This document shows, piece by piece, positions 41,273 through 50,473 of a stretch of 64,000 bases of DNA (the first letter of the stretch is position 1; each line of letters begins with the position of its first letter). Source of the stretch: Bacillus sp. ISL-7. Its GTDB lineage: Bacteria; Bacillota; Bacilli; Bacillales_B; DSM-18226. Where the stretch lies: assembly GCF_018613065.1 (NCBI RefSeq), contig NZ_JAGGQW010000034.1, positions 261,568 to 325,567 of the forward strand, in the 5' to 3' direction. Made by a program: the position numbers and the translations under genes. The notes under the pieces are model-generated. The model was not told the DNA's origin and ran no database searches. It worked only from the letters and a program-made list of their open reading frames with translations.

Positions 41273-41617
41273 CTAGAGGACATAAATCCCTTGGTATCCA
41301 AAATATATACCCAACACGATTAATGAAACTCCGGAAACAATAGAGATAGCGATTAGACTCTTGTACATTTTATGAGAAAAATTAAGACTCATGCCAAAAA
41401 ACGAATAACGGCAACCAATACGCCATACATGAACTGAGGTAATATAAATTTTTCTCTTAAGAATTTGTGGGCAATCTCTTACCATTGAAATCTTGTAACT
41501 GGAGAAAGCTATAAAAAATCTCATAACCTTATTAATGTAACTGTTAAAAAGGACACACCTGAAGAACAAATTTTGCATTTCGCACAAGAGCAAATTAAGA
41601 AACAATGGTTAAATTAA
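41273..41617. pseudogene. Decayed coding sequence on both strands, unassigned
   Basis: On the plus strand 41489-41617 encodes 42 codons (VTGESYKKSHNLINVTVKK, then TPEEQILHFAQEQIKKQWLN) ending in TAA. An in-frame TGA at 41486 separates it from further plausible codons, so it looks like the 3-prime end of a broken gene. On the minus strand, 41273-41390 encodes one membrane helix followed by YFGYQGIYVL, perhaps the end of another. I cannot assign either to a family. Confidence 0.35.
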
Positions 41618-41687
41618 AAAAAAAGCCCGTGATTCGGCTGGGGCTATTTGGAGAAAAACAGTTATTGATTAAATTATAAAACAGGTA

Positions 41688-41716
41688 TTGACATTATCTC
41701 GAATTCAAGATATATT
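41688..41716 (+). promoter_or_regulatory. Promoter with embedded MhqR-type operator
   Basis: TTGACA (41688-41693) and TATATT (41711-41716) are 17 bp apart. The near-palindrome TATCTCGAATTCAAGATA (41695-41712) fills the spacer and matches the MhqR operator form TATCTCGAA-N-TCGAGATA. The regulator therefore represses its own gene. Confidence 0.85.
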
Positions 41717-41746
41717 AATTAAAGATATTAATTAGGAGGTGTGAAT

Positions 41747-42172
41747 ATGGAAAGGAAATGTACTAACCATCCATTTTTGCTACTAATGCAAACCTCAAAA
41801 GGCATTCAGGAACGAATAAGAGACGAAATGTCCAAAAATAATCTTAGTATTACCGAGTTTTCTGTTTTAGAGGTACTTTTCTACAAAGGGAAACAAACCA
41901 TTCAGCAGATTAGAAATAGAATCCTGACCTCTAGTGGCTCGATGACGTATGTTATTGATAAACTTGAACAAAAAGGAATCATAAAAAGGAATGACTGTAG
42001 AGAAGACCGGCGGGTTATTCATGTAACCTTAACAGCTGAAGGAATAAAAATGATGGAAAACATCATGCCGAAGTATCAAGACATGGTTAATTCTATTTTT
42101 GAAGATTTAACAGAAGATGAGTCCGAGTTGATGGTCCATTGTTTAAAGAAAGTTAGAAACAGAGTGGAATAA
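41747..42172 (+). CDS. mhqR: MarR/DUF24-like quinone-responsive repressor, MhqR-like
   Basis: This 141-residue MarR-family repressor has its winged helix at IRNRILTSSGSMTYVIDKLEQKGII with the basic wing CREDRRV. Three identical-type operators at its own promoter and in front of two downstream genes, together with mhqP-, mhqO- and mhqD-type genes, identify it as the MhqR equivalent. In B. subtilis MhqR releases mhqNOP and mhqED when quinones or diamide are present. In B. subtilis mhqR is unlinked to mhqNOP; here it leads the cluster. ATG at 41747 with AGGAGG 7 bases upstream. Confidence 0.82.
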   Translation: MERKCTNHPFLLLMQTSKGIQERIRDEMSKNNLSITEFSVLEVLFYKGKQTIQQIRNRILTSSGSMTYVIDKLEQKGIIKRNDCREDRRVIHVTLTAEGIKMMENIMPKYQDMVNSIFEDLTEDESELMVHCLKKVRNRVE

Positions 42173-42189
42173 TATATTTTTTAAATTAA

Positions 42190-42207
42190 TATCTCGAAGT
42201 CGAGATA
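42190..42207 (+). promoter_or_regulatory. MhqR operator in front of doxX
   Basis: TATCTCGAAGTCGAGATA has perfect 8-bp arms (TATCTCGA / TCGAGATA). It lies 23 bases before the doxX start. Confidence 0.87.
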
Positions 42208-42229
42208 AGTAAAAATAGGAGGTAATAAA

Positions 42230-42628
42230 ATGATGAGTATGGGATTATTTATTATAAGGGTAGTCGTGGGTGTGTCATTCATGGCTCACGGTGCACAGAA
42301 ATTATTTGGCTGGTTTGGCGGTTACGGCTTAAAGGGAACAGGAGGCTGGATGGAGTCGCTCGGTATGAAACCAGGTGTGATGATGGCCCTCATGGCAGGA
42401 TTAGCAGAAATAATTGGGGGATTATTGTTTACATTAGGACTTCTTACTCCCCTTGCAGGAATCATGATTGCAGCTACAATGGTAATGGCAATTGTAAAGG
42501 TTCATGCTTCTAATGGCTATTGGGCAACACAAAATGGATACGAATATAATTTGACGTTGATAGCGGTTGTAATTGGTATAGCATTAATTGGACCTGGAAA
42601 ATATGCATTGGATGCTTTTTTATTCTAA
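42230..42628 (+). CDS. mhqP: DoxX-family membrane protein, MhqP-like
   Basis: This 132-residue protein has four membrane segments and the DoxX signature FMAHGAQKLFGWFGGYGLKG near residue 15. MhqP and CatD in B. subtilis are DoxX proteins made with ring-cleaving dioxygenases during quinone stress and are thought to support quinone detoxification at the membrane. AGGAGG lies 7 bases before the first of two adjacent ATG codons. Operators stand on both sides of the gene. Confidence 0.86.
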   Translation: MMSMGLFIIRVVVGVSFMAHGAQKLFGWFGGYGLKGTGGWMESLGMKPGVMMALMAGLAEIIGGLLFTLGLLTPLAGIMIAATMVMAIVKVHASNGYWATQNGYEYNLTLIAVVIGIALIGPGKYALDAFLF

Positions 42629-42630
42629 AA

Positions 42631-42648
42631 TATCTCGAATTAGAGAAT
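42631..42648 (+). promoter_or_regulatory. MhqR-like operator in front of mhqO
   Basis: TATCTCGAATTAGAGAAT keeps the left half-site completely and most of the right one. It begins two bases after the doxX stop. Confidence 0.72.
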
Positions 42649-42718
42649 CCCGATTTTTAATAGTATCAATAATTTAATTATTGAATAGAGATCATTATTT
42701 TGAAAGGAGTGTTTCAAA

Positions 42719-43657
42719 ATGAGTAAGAAAACAATGGGTATTCATCATATCACTGCAATTGTAGGACATCCACAGGAGAATGTTGATTTTTATGCAGGTG
42801 TTTTAGGATTACGCTTAGTGAAACAAACAGTAAACTTTGATGACCCTGGAACGTATCACCTTTATTTCGGTGATGAAGGAGGAAAACCAGGAACCATCAT
42901 TACGTTCTTCCCTTGGGCAGGAGCTCGTCAAGGAACCATTGGGGATGGTCAAGTAGGAGTTACCTCTTATGTTGTTCCAAAAGGTTCTATGGAATTTTGG
43001 GAGAACAGGCTAGAAAAGTTAAAGGTTTCATTTACGAAAATGGATCGATTCGGTGAGCAATATTTGGAATTTGATGATCCACATGGCCTTCACCTTGAAA
43101 TTGTTGAAAGAGAAGAAGGAGAAGTTAATAATTGGAACTTTAGCGGGGTAACTCCAGAGGTCGCCATCAAAGGGTTTGGCGGAGCTACTCTATTATCAAC
43201 ACAGCCCAATAAAACGGCTGATTTGTTAGAAAATGTTATGGGACTTGAATTCGTAGGTAAAGAAGGAGATTTCGCCCGTTATCGTTCTTCAGCTGAGATC
43301 GGAAATGTTATTGACCTGAAATTAACTCCGATTGGACGCGGAAGAATGGGTGTGGGGACCGTACATCACATCGCTTGGCGGGCTAGTGATGACCAGGATC
43401 AATTGGAATGGCAAAAGTATGTTGCAGGAAATGGATATGGCGTCACCCCAGTACAAGATCGAAACTATTTTAATGCCATTTATTTCAGAGAACACGGAGA
43501 AATATTATTTGAAATTGCAACAGATCCTCCAGGCTTCGCTCATGATGAGTCACAAGAAACCATGGGAGAAAAATTGATGTTGCCTGCACAGTATGAACCA
43601 AAAAGAGAACAAATTGAACGCGGATTACTGCCATTTGAAGTAAGAGAACTAGACTGA
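42719..43657 (+). CDS. mhqO: Ring-cleaving dioxygenase MhqO-like (VOC superfamily)
   Basis: This 312-residue extradiol-dioxygenase-like protein has two VOC modules. Metal ligands are visible in the motifs GIHHITAIVG (residues 6-15), GTVHHIAWRA near 217 and HGEILFEIATDPPGF near 262. MhqO-type enzymes are glutathione-independent and are induced by catechol or methylhydroquinone, whose rings they are thought to open. The C-terminal GEKLMLPAQYEPKR stretch has a partial copy at 44289-44438, left from a second such gene. GAAAGGAG precedes the ATG. Confidence 0.88.
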   Translation: MSKKTMGIHHITAIVGHPQENVDFYAGVLGLRLVKQTVNFDDPGTYHLYFGDEGGKPGTIITFFPWAGARQGTIGDGQVGVTSYVVPKGSMEFWENRLEKLKVSFTKMDRFGEQYLEFDDPHGLHLEIVEREEGEVNNWNFSGVTPEVAIKGFGGATLLSTQPNKTADLLENVMGLEFVGKEGDFARYRSSAEIGNVIDLKLTPIGRGRMGVGTVHHIAWRASDDQDQLEWQKYVAGNGYGVTPVQDRNYFNAIYFREHGEILFEIATDPPGFAHDESQETMGEKLMLPAQYEPKREQIERGLLPFEVRELD

Positions 43658-43680
43658 TTATACGAAAAGGAATGATTTCT

Positions 43681-44289
43681 TTGCTTTCAATTGATCCAGC
43701 CTTAATGACTGAAAGAGAAAATTATAAGTTTCTAATAGGAAGCATCATACCTAGACCTATTGCTTTCGTGACAACCATTTCAAAAGATGGCGTTTTAAAT
43801 GGTGCACCATTTAGTTATTTTAATATCGTCTCATCCAATCCGCCGATGATTTCATTATCTATTCAACGTTCAGCGGGGAGTCAAAAGGATACAGCGAGAA
43901 ATATCATCGACTCCAAGCAATTTGTGGTCCATATTGTTGACGAACAAAATGTTGAAAAAATAAATAAGACGGCTGCAAGTCTTCCTTCTGATCAAAGTGA
44001 AGTTAAGTTAGCAAACTTGACTTCAGTAGATAGTGTAAAAATTTCGGTACCAGGTGTGAAGGAAGCAAAAATTCGAATGGAATGTTCATTAGAGCATTCC
44101 TTAGAATTGGGAAGTTCGGATAGTCCTGGATGTGATTTTATTATAGGAAGAGTGGTTCAATTTCATATTGAAGATGAAATTTATAAAAATGGAAGAATTG
44201 ATGCTAGAGGTTTAGCTGCGGTAAGTCGATTAGCAGGGAATAATTACGCCAAAATCGGTGAGATTTTTGAAATAGAAAGGCCTAAATAA
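43681..44289 (+). CDS. Flavin reductase-like/flavoprotein oxygenase family protein
   Basis: This 202-residue FMN-binding split-barrel protein has the family opening FLIGSIIPRPIAFVTTISKDG and GAPFSYFNIVSSNPP. Relatives reduce flavins or are used by small oxygenases. It may supply reduced flavin to, or act beside, the dioxygenase upstream. Two starts are possible: ATG 43672, which abuts the AAAGGA site, and TTG 43681 at normal spacing (9 bases). The TTG was chosen. It probably belongs to the same transcript as mhqO. Confidence 0.8.
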   Translation: MLSIDPALMTERENYKFLIGSIIPRPIAFVTTISKDGVLNGAPFSYFNIVSSNPPMISLSIQRSAGSQKDTARNIIDSKQFVVHIVDEQNVEKINKTAASLPSDQSEVKLANLTSVDSVKISVPGVKEAKIRMECSLEHSLELGSSDSPGCDFIIGRVVQFHIEDEIYKNGRIDARGLAAVSRLAGNNYAKIGEIFEIERPK

Positions 44290-44438
44290 CTTCTTACCCA
44301 CCAGGCTTTTCAGTGGATGAACCAGTCGCTAAACATGGGGAAAAACTAATGTTGCCATCTTGGCTAGAGTCAAAAAGAGAAGAATTAGAAGAAACCTTAC
44401 CGCCTGTAGAGGTTCGAGTTCTGGAGGGAGATAAATAA
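44289..44438 (+). pseudogene. 3-prime stub of a second ring-cleaving dioxygenase (mhqE-like)
   Basis: Forty-nine codons (PPGFSVDEPVAKHGEKLMLP, then WLESKREELEETLPPVEVR) align with the C-terminus of the intact MhqO-like protein (PPGFAHDESQETMGEKLMLP) but are clearly diverged. The stop overlaps the ATG of mhqD by one base, as expected for an mhqE-mhqD pair. The first 260 or so codons are missing and the flavin reductase gene abuts the break. It shows that an mhqED operon was joined here by deletion. Confidence 0.85.
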
Positions 44439-45046
44439 TGAAACATATATTCAATAAGGGGCAAAATCAAACAAAACCCACGTTGTTATTGCTTCATGGT
44501 ACAGGAGGCAATGAATTAGACCTGTTGCCAATTGCAGGAATGATTGATGATGAGGCAAATGTACTAAGCGTTCGTGGGAATGTATTAGAAAATGGAATGC
44601 CTCGATTTTTTCGCAGATTGGCAGAAGGGGTATTTGATGAGGAAGATCTTATTTATCGAACAATAGAGTTAAACGAGTTTCTTGATGAGGCCTCCGAAAA
44701 GTATGATTTTGATCGAGATAATATTCTTGCGATAGGTTACTCAAATGGAGCCAATATAGCTGCGAGTTTATTATTTCACCATCAAAATGCTTTAAAGGGT
44801 GCGATTCTTCATCATCCCATGGTGCCGCGAAAAGGAATTGAACTACCTGATTTAACAGGGAAATCAGTATTTATTGCAGCTGGCACCAATGATCCTATCT
44901 GCTCGCCATTAGAATCTGCTGAATTACAATCTTTATTAGAAAAGGCAAATGCAAATGTAGAAATTCATTGGGAGAATAGAGGTCATCAATTAACCTCTCA
45001 AGAAGTTGAAGCTGCAGCTCAATGGTATCAAAAAAGTATAAACTAA
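44438..45046 (+). CDS. mhqD: Carboxylesterase/phospholipase family hydrolase MhqD
   Basis: This 202-residue alpha/beta hydrolase has the oxyanion motif LLHGTGGNELDLL near residue 17, the nucleophile in AIGYSNGAN near residue 103, an aspartate in GTNDPICSP near 153 and the histidine in NRGHQLTSQ near 184. MhqD is induced with MhqE under quinone stress. GGAGGGAG precedes the ATG, which overlaps the stop of the mhqE stub, so translation is probably still coupled to that stub. Confidence 0.88.
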   Translation: MKHIFNKGQNQTKPTLLLLHGTGGNELDLLPIAGMIDDEANVLSVRGNVLENGMPRFFRRLAEGVFDEEDLIYRTIELNEFLDEASEKYDFDRDNILAIGYSNGANIAASLLFHHQNALKGAILHHPMVPRKGIELPDLTGKSVFIAAGTNDPICSPLESAELQSLLEKANANVEIHWENRGHQLTSQEVEAAAQWYQKSIN

Positions 45047-45049
45047 AAG

Positions 45050-45216
45050 TAAAACTTTCTGTTGGTTTATTAGGAAATGGTCAAATGGCGGGATATGAGT
45101 TGGATTTAGCATTTTTAGCAATGGTAGTTTATCTTGCAATCAATGGAAGCAAGCTATTATCAGTTAGTTACTTGATTTTTCAAAAGGATTCAATTGAGTC
45201 CAAAAAAGCAGCTTAA
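45050..45216 (+). pseudogene. 3-prime stub of a second DoxX gene
   Basis: About 55 codons in one frame encode the last membrane segment and tail of a DoxX/CatD-like protein (GLLGNGQMAGYELDLAFLAM, LAINGSKLLSVSYLIF), with no start or N-terminal three quarters. It begins right after mhqD and is followed by a terminator. Confidence 0.68.
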
Positions 45217-45242
45217 TATGGAATGATAATTTTACAAGAAAG

Positions 45243-45270
45243 CTAATCGGAACCTTTCGATTAGTTTTTT
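45243..45270 (+). terminator. Terminator of the mhq cluster
   Basis: CTAATCG / CGATTAG with an 8-nt loop and six T. Confidence 0.85.
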
Positions 45271-45431
45271 ATTTACATAGAAAATACTTTTATACTCGAA
45301 GGAATAGTAAATACTACCTAAAGAAATAATATTTAGGAAATTATTTTTACTCTGCTTGGTTTGATGGGGTTTTACAGAACATTGTAGGGCGGGAGCATAT
45401 CAAATTGTGATTCACATCGGAGGATGTTTTT

Positions 45432-45908
45432 ATGGAAAAGAAACTGTTGAATTTACTTACTGCTTTGTGTGTGGTTTCCTTGCCATTTTTATTTAAAGGA
45501 TCTAAAATGCGAGAAAATCTTGTTATTTTTTTCTCAAAAGGAGTCCTTGCAACTCTAATTGATGCTTTTGTGGTAGGTACCAAAAGACTAGAATATCCAG
45601 TTCGTCCTTTTCCAAAAATTTTTAAGACAAACATCATTTATGACCTCTTGTTTTTCCCGCTTTTAAGTGTTATATGGGTGAAACTGACTTATAACGATCA
45701 TTTAGGCAAAATACTTTTGAAAAGTTTACTTTTTAGTGTTCCCATGAGTATCGGTCAATGGTGCTTTGAAAAGAATTCCAAGTTATTTAAATGGGAAAAA
45801 TGGACAATATTTCATACCTTTACCAGTGTAAATTTTACTTTGTTTACGATAAGAGGTTTCGTTGGATTATTAAAAAAATTAGATAAGGTAAAGAGTGCAA
45901 ATTTTTAG
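45432..45908 (+). CDS. CBO0543-family membrane protein
   Basis: This 158-residue protein has about four membrane segments and the family pattern ENLVIFFSKGVLATLIDAFV and LEYPVRPFPK, NIIYDLLFFP. The CBO0543 family is common in Bacillaceae and has no known function. GGAGG lies 9 bases before the ATG. It is intact between the mhq terminator and two broken genes. Confidence 0.78.
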   Translation: MEKKLLNLLTALCVVSLPFLFKGSKMRENLVIFFSKGVLATLIDAFVVGTKRLEYPVRPFPKIFKTNIIYDLLFFPLLSVIWVKLTYNDHLGKILLKSLLFSVPMSIGQWCFEKNSKLFKWEKWTIFHTFTSVNFTLFTIRGFVGLLKKLDKVKSANF

Positions 45909-45926
45909 AGCTATTCAATTCAAAAG

Positions 45927-46127
45927 ATGGACGCTATTTTATTTGTAACTCCTGAATATAATCGTTCTGTACCAGCTGTAATAAAGAATTCTCTTGATGT
46001 AGGATCCCGTCCATATGGAGCAAGCGTATGGAACGGCAAACGGCAAAATTAAAGATAATGGAACGGTCCAAATCTTACAAACATTTGTCAATGTGTTTGT
46101 TGATTTGATTAAAAAATATCAAGCATA
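45927..46127 (+). pseudogene. NADPH-dependent FMN reductase (azoreductase type) remnant
   Basis: The first part encodes the flavodoxin-fold active-site stretch MDAILFVTPEYNRSVPAVIK and SRPYGASVWNGK, typical of YhdA/AzoR1-like reductases. After a frameshift near 46030, the bases to the TAA at 46127 encode the usual C-terminal helix (TFVNVFVDLIKKYQA). The N-terminal third and a central segment are missing. Such reductases often accompany quinone-resistance genes. Confidence 0.75.
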
Positions 46128-46261
46128 AGGAAATTCTAGGAAAGAAAGAGTTGGAGCATATAGCAGAAGAAATCCTGTTATATATTCCAACTTTTTGTTT
46201 TGAATGGAAGAAATAAAGCTCGATATTCATGACTAAGAAATTCAGATAAGGAGTGACGGAA

Positions 46262-46664
46262 TTGATTCAAATTTGTCCTGCAGATACACGATACACAGTA
46301 AAAAATTGCTGGAGAGTAATTTAAGTTTTTCTTTTGGTGAGTATTATGACACTTCCAATATCCGATTTGGTCCACTGCGTGTGTTTCAACAGGAAGAAGG
46401 CAGGAAGAGTTACGATCCAGGCAAATCAAGATAGTTTCTTTTTATTAATTGATTTACCTGGGGGTGAATTTTAATGTTAATGATTCGTCACTCTATAGGC
46501 AGCCGATTGCTTTGTCAGATTTTCAGGATGAGTTAAATATATTTGAAGCAAAGGAAAATGAAAAGACTTGGTATTACTCCTCTGATTCACAAATTAATTT
46601 TCAACCTAATGAAAAACAATTGGTGATCCTTGCTGATCATAAAACTGTCTATCCGACTCAATGA
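46262..46664 (+). pseudogene. Pirin-family gene, frameshifted and internally deleted
   Basis: AAGGAG and TTG start a normal pirin opening (IQICPADTRYTVKN). The frame then breaks within about 15 codons. A second frame carries LESNLSFSFGEYYD and NIRFGPLRVFQQEEG, and a third from about 46440 carries LIDLPGGEF and a C-terminal pirin half ending VILADHKTVYPTQ. The metal-binding histidine motif (HPH) expected after the first block is missing. At least two frameshifts and one deletion are needed. Confidence 0.78.
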
Positions 46665-46725
46665 TTAAAAGTCTGATGGGATTTACAAGCTCCTTTATTT
46701 TTATTAGAAAGAAAGGATGTCTACA

Positions 46726-47196
46726 ATGAAAAACAATTTATATGAAAAAGGAATTTTAAAAAATCTTAGTAAACTTAAAGAATTAGCACCAGAACAGCTT
46801 GAAACTTTTTCGGATTTTAATACGGCGGTCATGACAGATGGTGCACTGAGTAAAAAGGAAAAAGAAATCATAGCGGTTGCAATTGCCCATGTAACGGAAT
46901 GCCCTTATTGTATTGATTCACATACACGACGTGCAAAAGCTGAAGGAGCATTACTTGAAGAATTAGTAGAAGCAATCTTTGTTGTAGCAGGAGTAGAAGC
47001 AGGTGGGGTAGTAACCCATAGTACTCATATACATAATGCGATGGATGCAGAAGCAGAGGATTCACTTTATAGACGTTCAAATCTAAAAAACCTTGGTCAA
47101 TTAAATGAAGCTAGACAGTATATGAAGCAAGTCAAAGAAGATTTAGACCGCAGCATTGGCCTTTTAAATAAAGCAGTTAGAGATAATTATGCTTAA
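46726..47196 (+). CDS. Carboxymuconolactone decarboxylase-family protein (AhpD-like)
   Basis: This 156-residue helical protein has the AhpD-type redox motif TECPYCIDSHTRRA (CxxC plus histidine near residues 62-68). Members act as alkylhydroperoxide reductases or in aromatic degradation; CxxC-containing members of this kind are usually peroxidase-like. The ATG at 46726 sits about 9 bases after GAAAGG; an ATG at 46717 abuts that site. It closes the stress-response cluster and is intact. Confidence 0.85.
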   Translation: MKNNLYEKGILKNLSKLKELAPEQLETFSDFNTAVMTDGALSKKEKEIIAVAIAHVTECPYCIDSHTRRAKAEGALLEELVEAIFVVAGVEAGGVVTHSTHIHNAMDAEAEDSLYRRSNLKNLGQLNEARQYMKQVKEDLDRSIGLLNKAVRDNYA

Positions 47197-47495
47197 TCTA
47201 ATCTATGATAAATATTTCTGCAAAGTTAGGCGCTCTATTAGATACCATATCGAAGCTCAGGTCGACATGAGTCCGATGAAACTATTAATCTCATGAACCA
47301 TTGAATTAAAACTTTTAGTTTATCTTGATTGCAGTTATTTTGCAATTTGCCATTCAGCTATTCTTCTTTATACATATTCGTGATGGAGACGGACCAAGAT
47401 ATGTAGAGTGCTTTGAGCAATTTATGAAATGTTATACCAATGGACTTGCAATTGAAAGAGCGGCAATGAAAATCTTAAATAACCAAATTAGGAAT
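47197..47495. other. Intergenic, possible unassigned coding fragment
   Basis: A frame around 47380-47495 encodes RYVECFEQFMKCYTNGLAIE and RAAMKILNNQ without a credible start. It could be the end of a lost gene, but I cannot assign it. Nothing else is visible. Confidence 0.3.
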
Positions 47496-47536
47496 AAAAA
47501 CCACGACAGGGATGAATTTCTCCTGTCGTGGTTTTT
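47496..47536. terminator. Bidirectional terminator
   Basis: AAAAACCACGACAGG / CCTGTCGTGGTTTTT, a 15-bp perfect stem with an 11-nt loop. It lies 8 bases after the transaldolase stop on the minus strand. Confidence 0.95.
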
Positions 47537-47543
47537 ATTTCAC

Positions 47544-48212
47544 TTAGTTTTTAAGTGTATTTTCCCAATCAGCAGCAAATTTTTCGATTCCTTGATTAGT
47601 AAGTGGATGTTTAGAAATTTGCTCAATGACTGAAAATGGAATTGTTGCAATATGTGCACCTGCCATTGCTACACGAGTTACATGATCCGGATGACGAACA
47701 GATGCTGCAATAATTTGTGTGTAGAAATTATGAATGCGGAACAATTCAGCTATTTTTGATACTAATTGGACACCGTCTTCGGAAATATCATCTAAGCGGC
47801 CTAAAAATGGAGATACATACGTTGCACCAGCACGAGCTGCTAATAGTGCTTGGTTTACTGTAAAGATAAGTGTGACATTTGTTTTAACGCCTTTATCAGC
47901 AAGATAACGGCAAGCCTCTAAGCCAGCTAAAGTCATAGGAAGCTTGATTGTAATTTTCTCATCTCCGCCGTTAATTTTAATAAGCTCTTCAGCTTGGGCA
48001 ATCATTTCATCAGCTGTAATGGCTTCTGGAGTTACTTCAGCGGAAACAGACTCTACTTGTGGAACTGCTAGGCAGATCTCTTCAATGCGGTCTTCGAATT
48101 TTACGCCTTCCTTAGCAACTAGTGAAGGATTGGTTGTAACACCAGATAAAACGCCAATTTTATATGCCTTTTTAATATCAACAAGATTTGCAGTATCAAT
48201 AAATAATTTCAT
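47544..48212 (-). CDS. tal: Transaldolase, small (TalC/fructose-6-phosphate aldolase-like) type
   Basis: This 222-residue TIM-barrel enzyme has Asp6 (FIDTANL), the Schiff-base lysine Lys90 (KITIKLPMT) and the C-terminal phosphate-site block [14 protein letters not shown]. It transfers dihydroxyacetone units in the pentose phosphate pathway. It is the second gene of an operon with transketolase 2, 17 bases apart, under a likely DeoR regulator encoded divergently. The short type is usual for Firmicutes. Confidence 0.92.
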   Translation of the reverse strand: MKLFIDTANLVDIKKAYKIGVLSGVTTNPSLVAKEGVKFEDRIEEICLAVPQVESVSAEVTPEAITADEMIAQAEELIKINGGDEKITIKLPMTLAGLEACRYLADKGVKTNVTLIFTVNQALLAARAGATYVSPFLGRLDDISEDGVQLVSKIAELFRIHNFYTQIIAASVRHPDHVTRVAMAGAHIATIPFSVIEQISKHPLTNQGIEKFAADWENTLKN

Positions 48213-48229
48213 AGTATATTTCCTCCATT

Positions 48230-50224
48230 TTAAGATTGCAGTAGACTTTTTGCGGTTCGAACAACATTTTCTGTCGTAAATCCAAATAGCTCCATGACTG
48301 CAGCGCCCGTTCCTGAAGCACCGAATGTTTCAATAGATAATACTTTCCCTTCTGATCCTACATAGCGTTCCCATCCAAGAGAGATACCCAATTCTAGTGC
48401 CACACGCTTCGTAATAGAAGCAGGGAAGACAAGCTCTTTGTATTCTTTCGGTTGACGATCGAAAAGTTCCCAGCTTGGCATTGCTACAACTCGAACCGAC
48501 ACATTTTCCTTTTCAAGTTCAGCTTTCGCGTTAATGGCTAATGACACTTCTGAACCGGTAGAGATCAAAATAACCTCTGGTTGGTCATTTGTTTGCGTTA
48601 ATATGTAAGCTCCTTTAGAAAGGTTGTCTAAATTGGCTTGTGTTTCTTGGAACACAGGCAGGTTTTGACGGCTTAGTACCAAAGCAACCGGACCGTCTAT
48701 TTGTTGTAGTGCATAAGCCCAAGCACTTGCCGTTTCGTTTGCATCTGATGGGCGAATCACAGTTAGCCCTGGGATCGCACGAAGAGATGCTAGCTGCTCA
48801 ATTGGCTCATGAGTTGGACCATCTTCACCAACTGCAATCGAATCATGAGTAAATACATAAGTGACTGGAAGCTTTTGCAAGGCTGCCAGACGAATTGACG
48901 GTCTGAGATAATCATTGAAAACAAAGAATGTGCTTACAAAAGGCTTTACCCCGCCATGAAGAGCCAAACCATTGCCAGCCGCTCCCATTGCGTGTTCCCG
49001 AACACCAAAGTAGATATTTCGTCCGCTAAATGATTCTACTGCGAATGCTGCGTCTTCCTTTATATCTGTCATTGTGGAGTGAGAAAGATCCGCACTTCCT
49101 CCAAAAATAGAAGGAACTGATTTTACAAAATGGTTAATGGCTTCTCCGCTGGCTACACGAGTTGAAATTGTTTTACCTGTATCAAATGTCAGGATGTCTT
49201 CCGTATTGATTAAAACTTCTCCCGTGATGGCATGTTGCAGTTCCTTAGCTAATTCAGGATATGTCTCTTGATAAGACTGGAATAATGCATTCCATTGTTG
49301 TTCTTGGCTAATTCCTCTTTGTTTTAGCTCTTCAAAATGGGCTTTAACTTCTTCCGGTACAAAGAAATCCTCTTCATAGTGCCAGCCATATACCTGTTTT
49401 GTTGCACGAGCTTCTTCTGCTCCAAGGGGATTTCCATGTGCCTTGTTTGTTCCTGCAACTTTGGGACTTCCATAACCGATAGTGGTTCTAATTTCGATCA
49501 AAGTTGGTTGGTTTGTAATTTGTTTAGCTAATGTAATAGCTTTTGAGATTTCTGCCACATCATTGCCATCTTCCACTCGTAAATATTGCCAATGAGCAGA
49601 TTCTGTTCTTTTTTGAATGTCCTCTGAAAATGAAAGGTTTAATTCACCGTCCAAAGAAATATCATTTGAGTCATATAGTGCAATTAATTTTCCTAGTTTC
49701 ATATGACCGGCCATAGACATGGCCTCATAAGAGATGCCTTCCATTAAGTCTCCATCGCCAACTAGAGCATATGTATAATGGTCAATTACAGGGTATCCAT
49801 CCCGATTGAACTTTGCAGCTAAATGCGCTTCAGCCATCGCCATTCCTACTGCATTTGCAATTCCTTGCCCTAAAGGCCCAGTTGTCGCTTCAACACCTTC
49901 TGTGTGACCAAATTCGGGATGACCAGGTGTTTTGCTATTAAGCTTTCTAAAATTTTTTAAATCTTCTAAAGATACATTGTACCTAGCTAAATGAAGCAAA
50001 CTATACAACAAACTAGATCCGTGTCCGGCAGAAAGAATAAATCGATCTCGATTAAACCATTTTGCATTTGCAGAATTATGACTTAGATGATGTGCCCAGA
50101 GTGCATATGCCATTGGAGCAGCCCCCATAGGAAGACCTGGATGACCGGAATTAGCATTGTTGATCGCGTCAATTGATAAGGTACGAATCGTATTTACAGC
50201 TAGTGTTTCAATACTGTAATTCAT
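48230..50224 (-). CDS. tkt2: Transketolase, second copy
   Basis: This 664-residue thiamine-diphosphate enzyme is homologous to, but clearly diverged from, the copy at 8880-10886. The motifs [24 protein letters not shown] near 155 and [13 protein letters not shown] near 408 are intact; the second copy has His where the first has Phe in the last motif (GVREHAMG versus GVREFAMG). Its pairing with transaldolase and a DeoR regulator suggests an inducible pentose or sugar-phosphate pathway separate from the housekeeping enzyme. GAGGAGG precedes the ATG. Confidence 0.94.
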   Translation of the reverse strand: MNYSIETLAVNTIRTLSIDAINNANSGHPGLPMGAAPMAYALWAHHLSHNSANAKWFNRDRFILSAGHGSSLLYSLLHLARYNVSLEDLKNFRKLNSKTPGHPEFGHTEGVEATTGPLGQGIANAVGMAMAEAHLAAKFNRDGYPVIDHYTYALVGDGDLMEGISYEAMSMAGHMKLGKLIALYDSNDISLDGELNLSFSEDIQKRTESAHWQYLRVEDGNDVAEISKAITLAKQITNQPTLIEIRTTIGYGSPKVAGTNKAHGNPLGAEEARATKQVYGWHYEEDFFVPEEVKAHFEELKQRGISQEQQWNALFQSYQETYPELAKELQHAITGEVLINTEDILTFDTGKTISTRVASGEAINHFVKSVPSIFGGSADLSHSTMTDIKEDAAFAVESFSGRNIYFGVREHAMGAAGNGLALHGGVKPFVSTFFVFNDYLRPSIRLAALQKLPVTYVFTHDSIAVGEDGPTHEPIEQLASLRAIPGLTVIRPSDANETASAWAYALQQIDGPVALVLSRQNLPVFQETQANLDNLSKGAYILTQTNDQPEVILISTGSEVSLAINAKAELEKENVSVRVVAMPSWELFDRQPKEYKELVFPASITKRVALELGISLGWERYVGSEGKVLSIETFGASGTGAAVMELFGFTTENVVRTAKSLLQS

Positions 50225-50301
50225 CTTTTTTTCCTCCTCTTTATTCAGTAATTTTAAAATTAGGACAAAATGTCAGTTATTAGGTTTCTTGCCTTGAAGA
50301 A

Positions 50302-50380
50302 TTTCTTGTTTTTGCACCCTAAAGCAAGTTATTTCGTGTTTGAGAATATTTTATCTTTATAAACAAGAAAAAACAAGAAT
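50302..50380. promoter_or_regulatory. Repeated AACAAGAA motifs, candidate DeoR operators
   Basis: AAACAAGAA occurs at 50361-50369 and 50371-50379, ten bases apart. An inverted copy (TTTCTTGTTTTTGC) starts at 50302, and a variant AAGAAAAAACATGCAAAAAC lies near 50436-50455 just before the regulator gene. Clustered short repeats between divergent genes are typical of DeoR-family operators. The assignment is by position. Confidence 0.5.
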
Positions 50381-50473
50381 AATTTCGTTGAATATTTTTA
50401 AAATTGGTGAATTCCAGAAAAAATAATATAATATAAGAAAAAACATGCAAAAACACGGAGGCTGATCATTGTT

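Noticed and set aside
45347..45637. 96-codon minus-strand frame
   Set aside because: It is antisense to the CBO0543-family gene, which has a good start site and clear family motifs.
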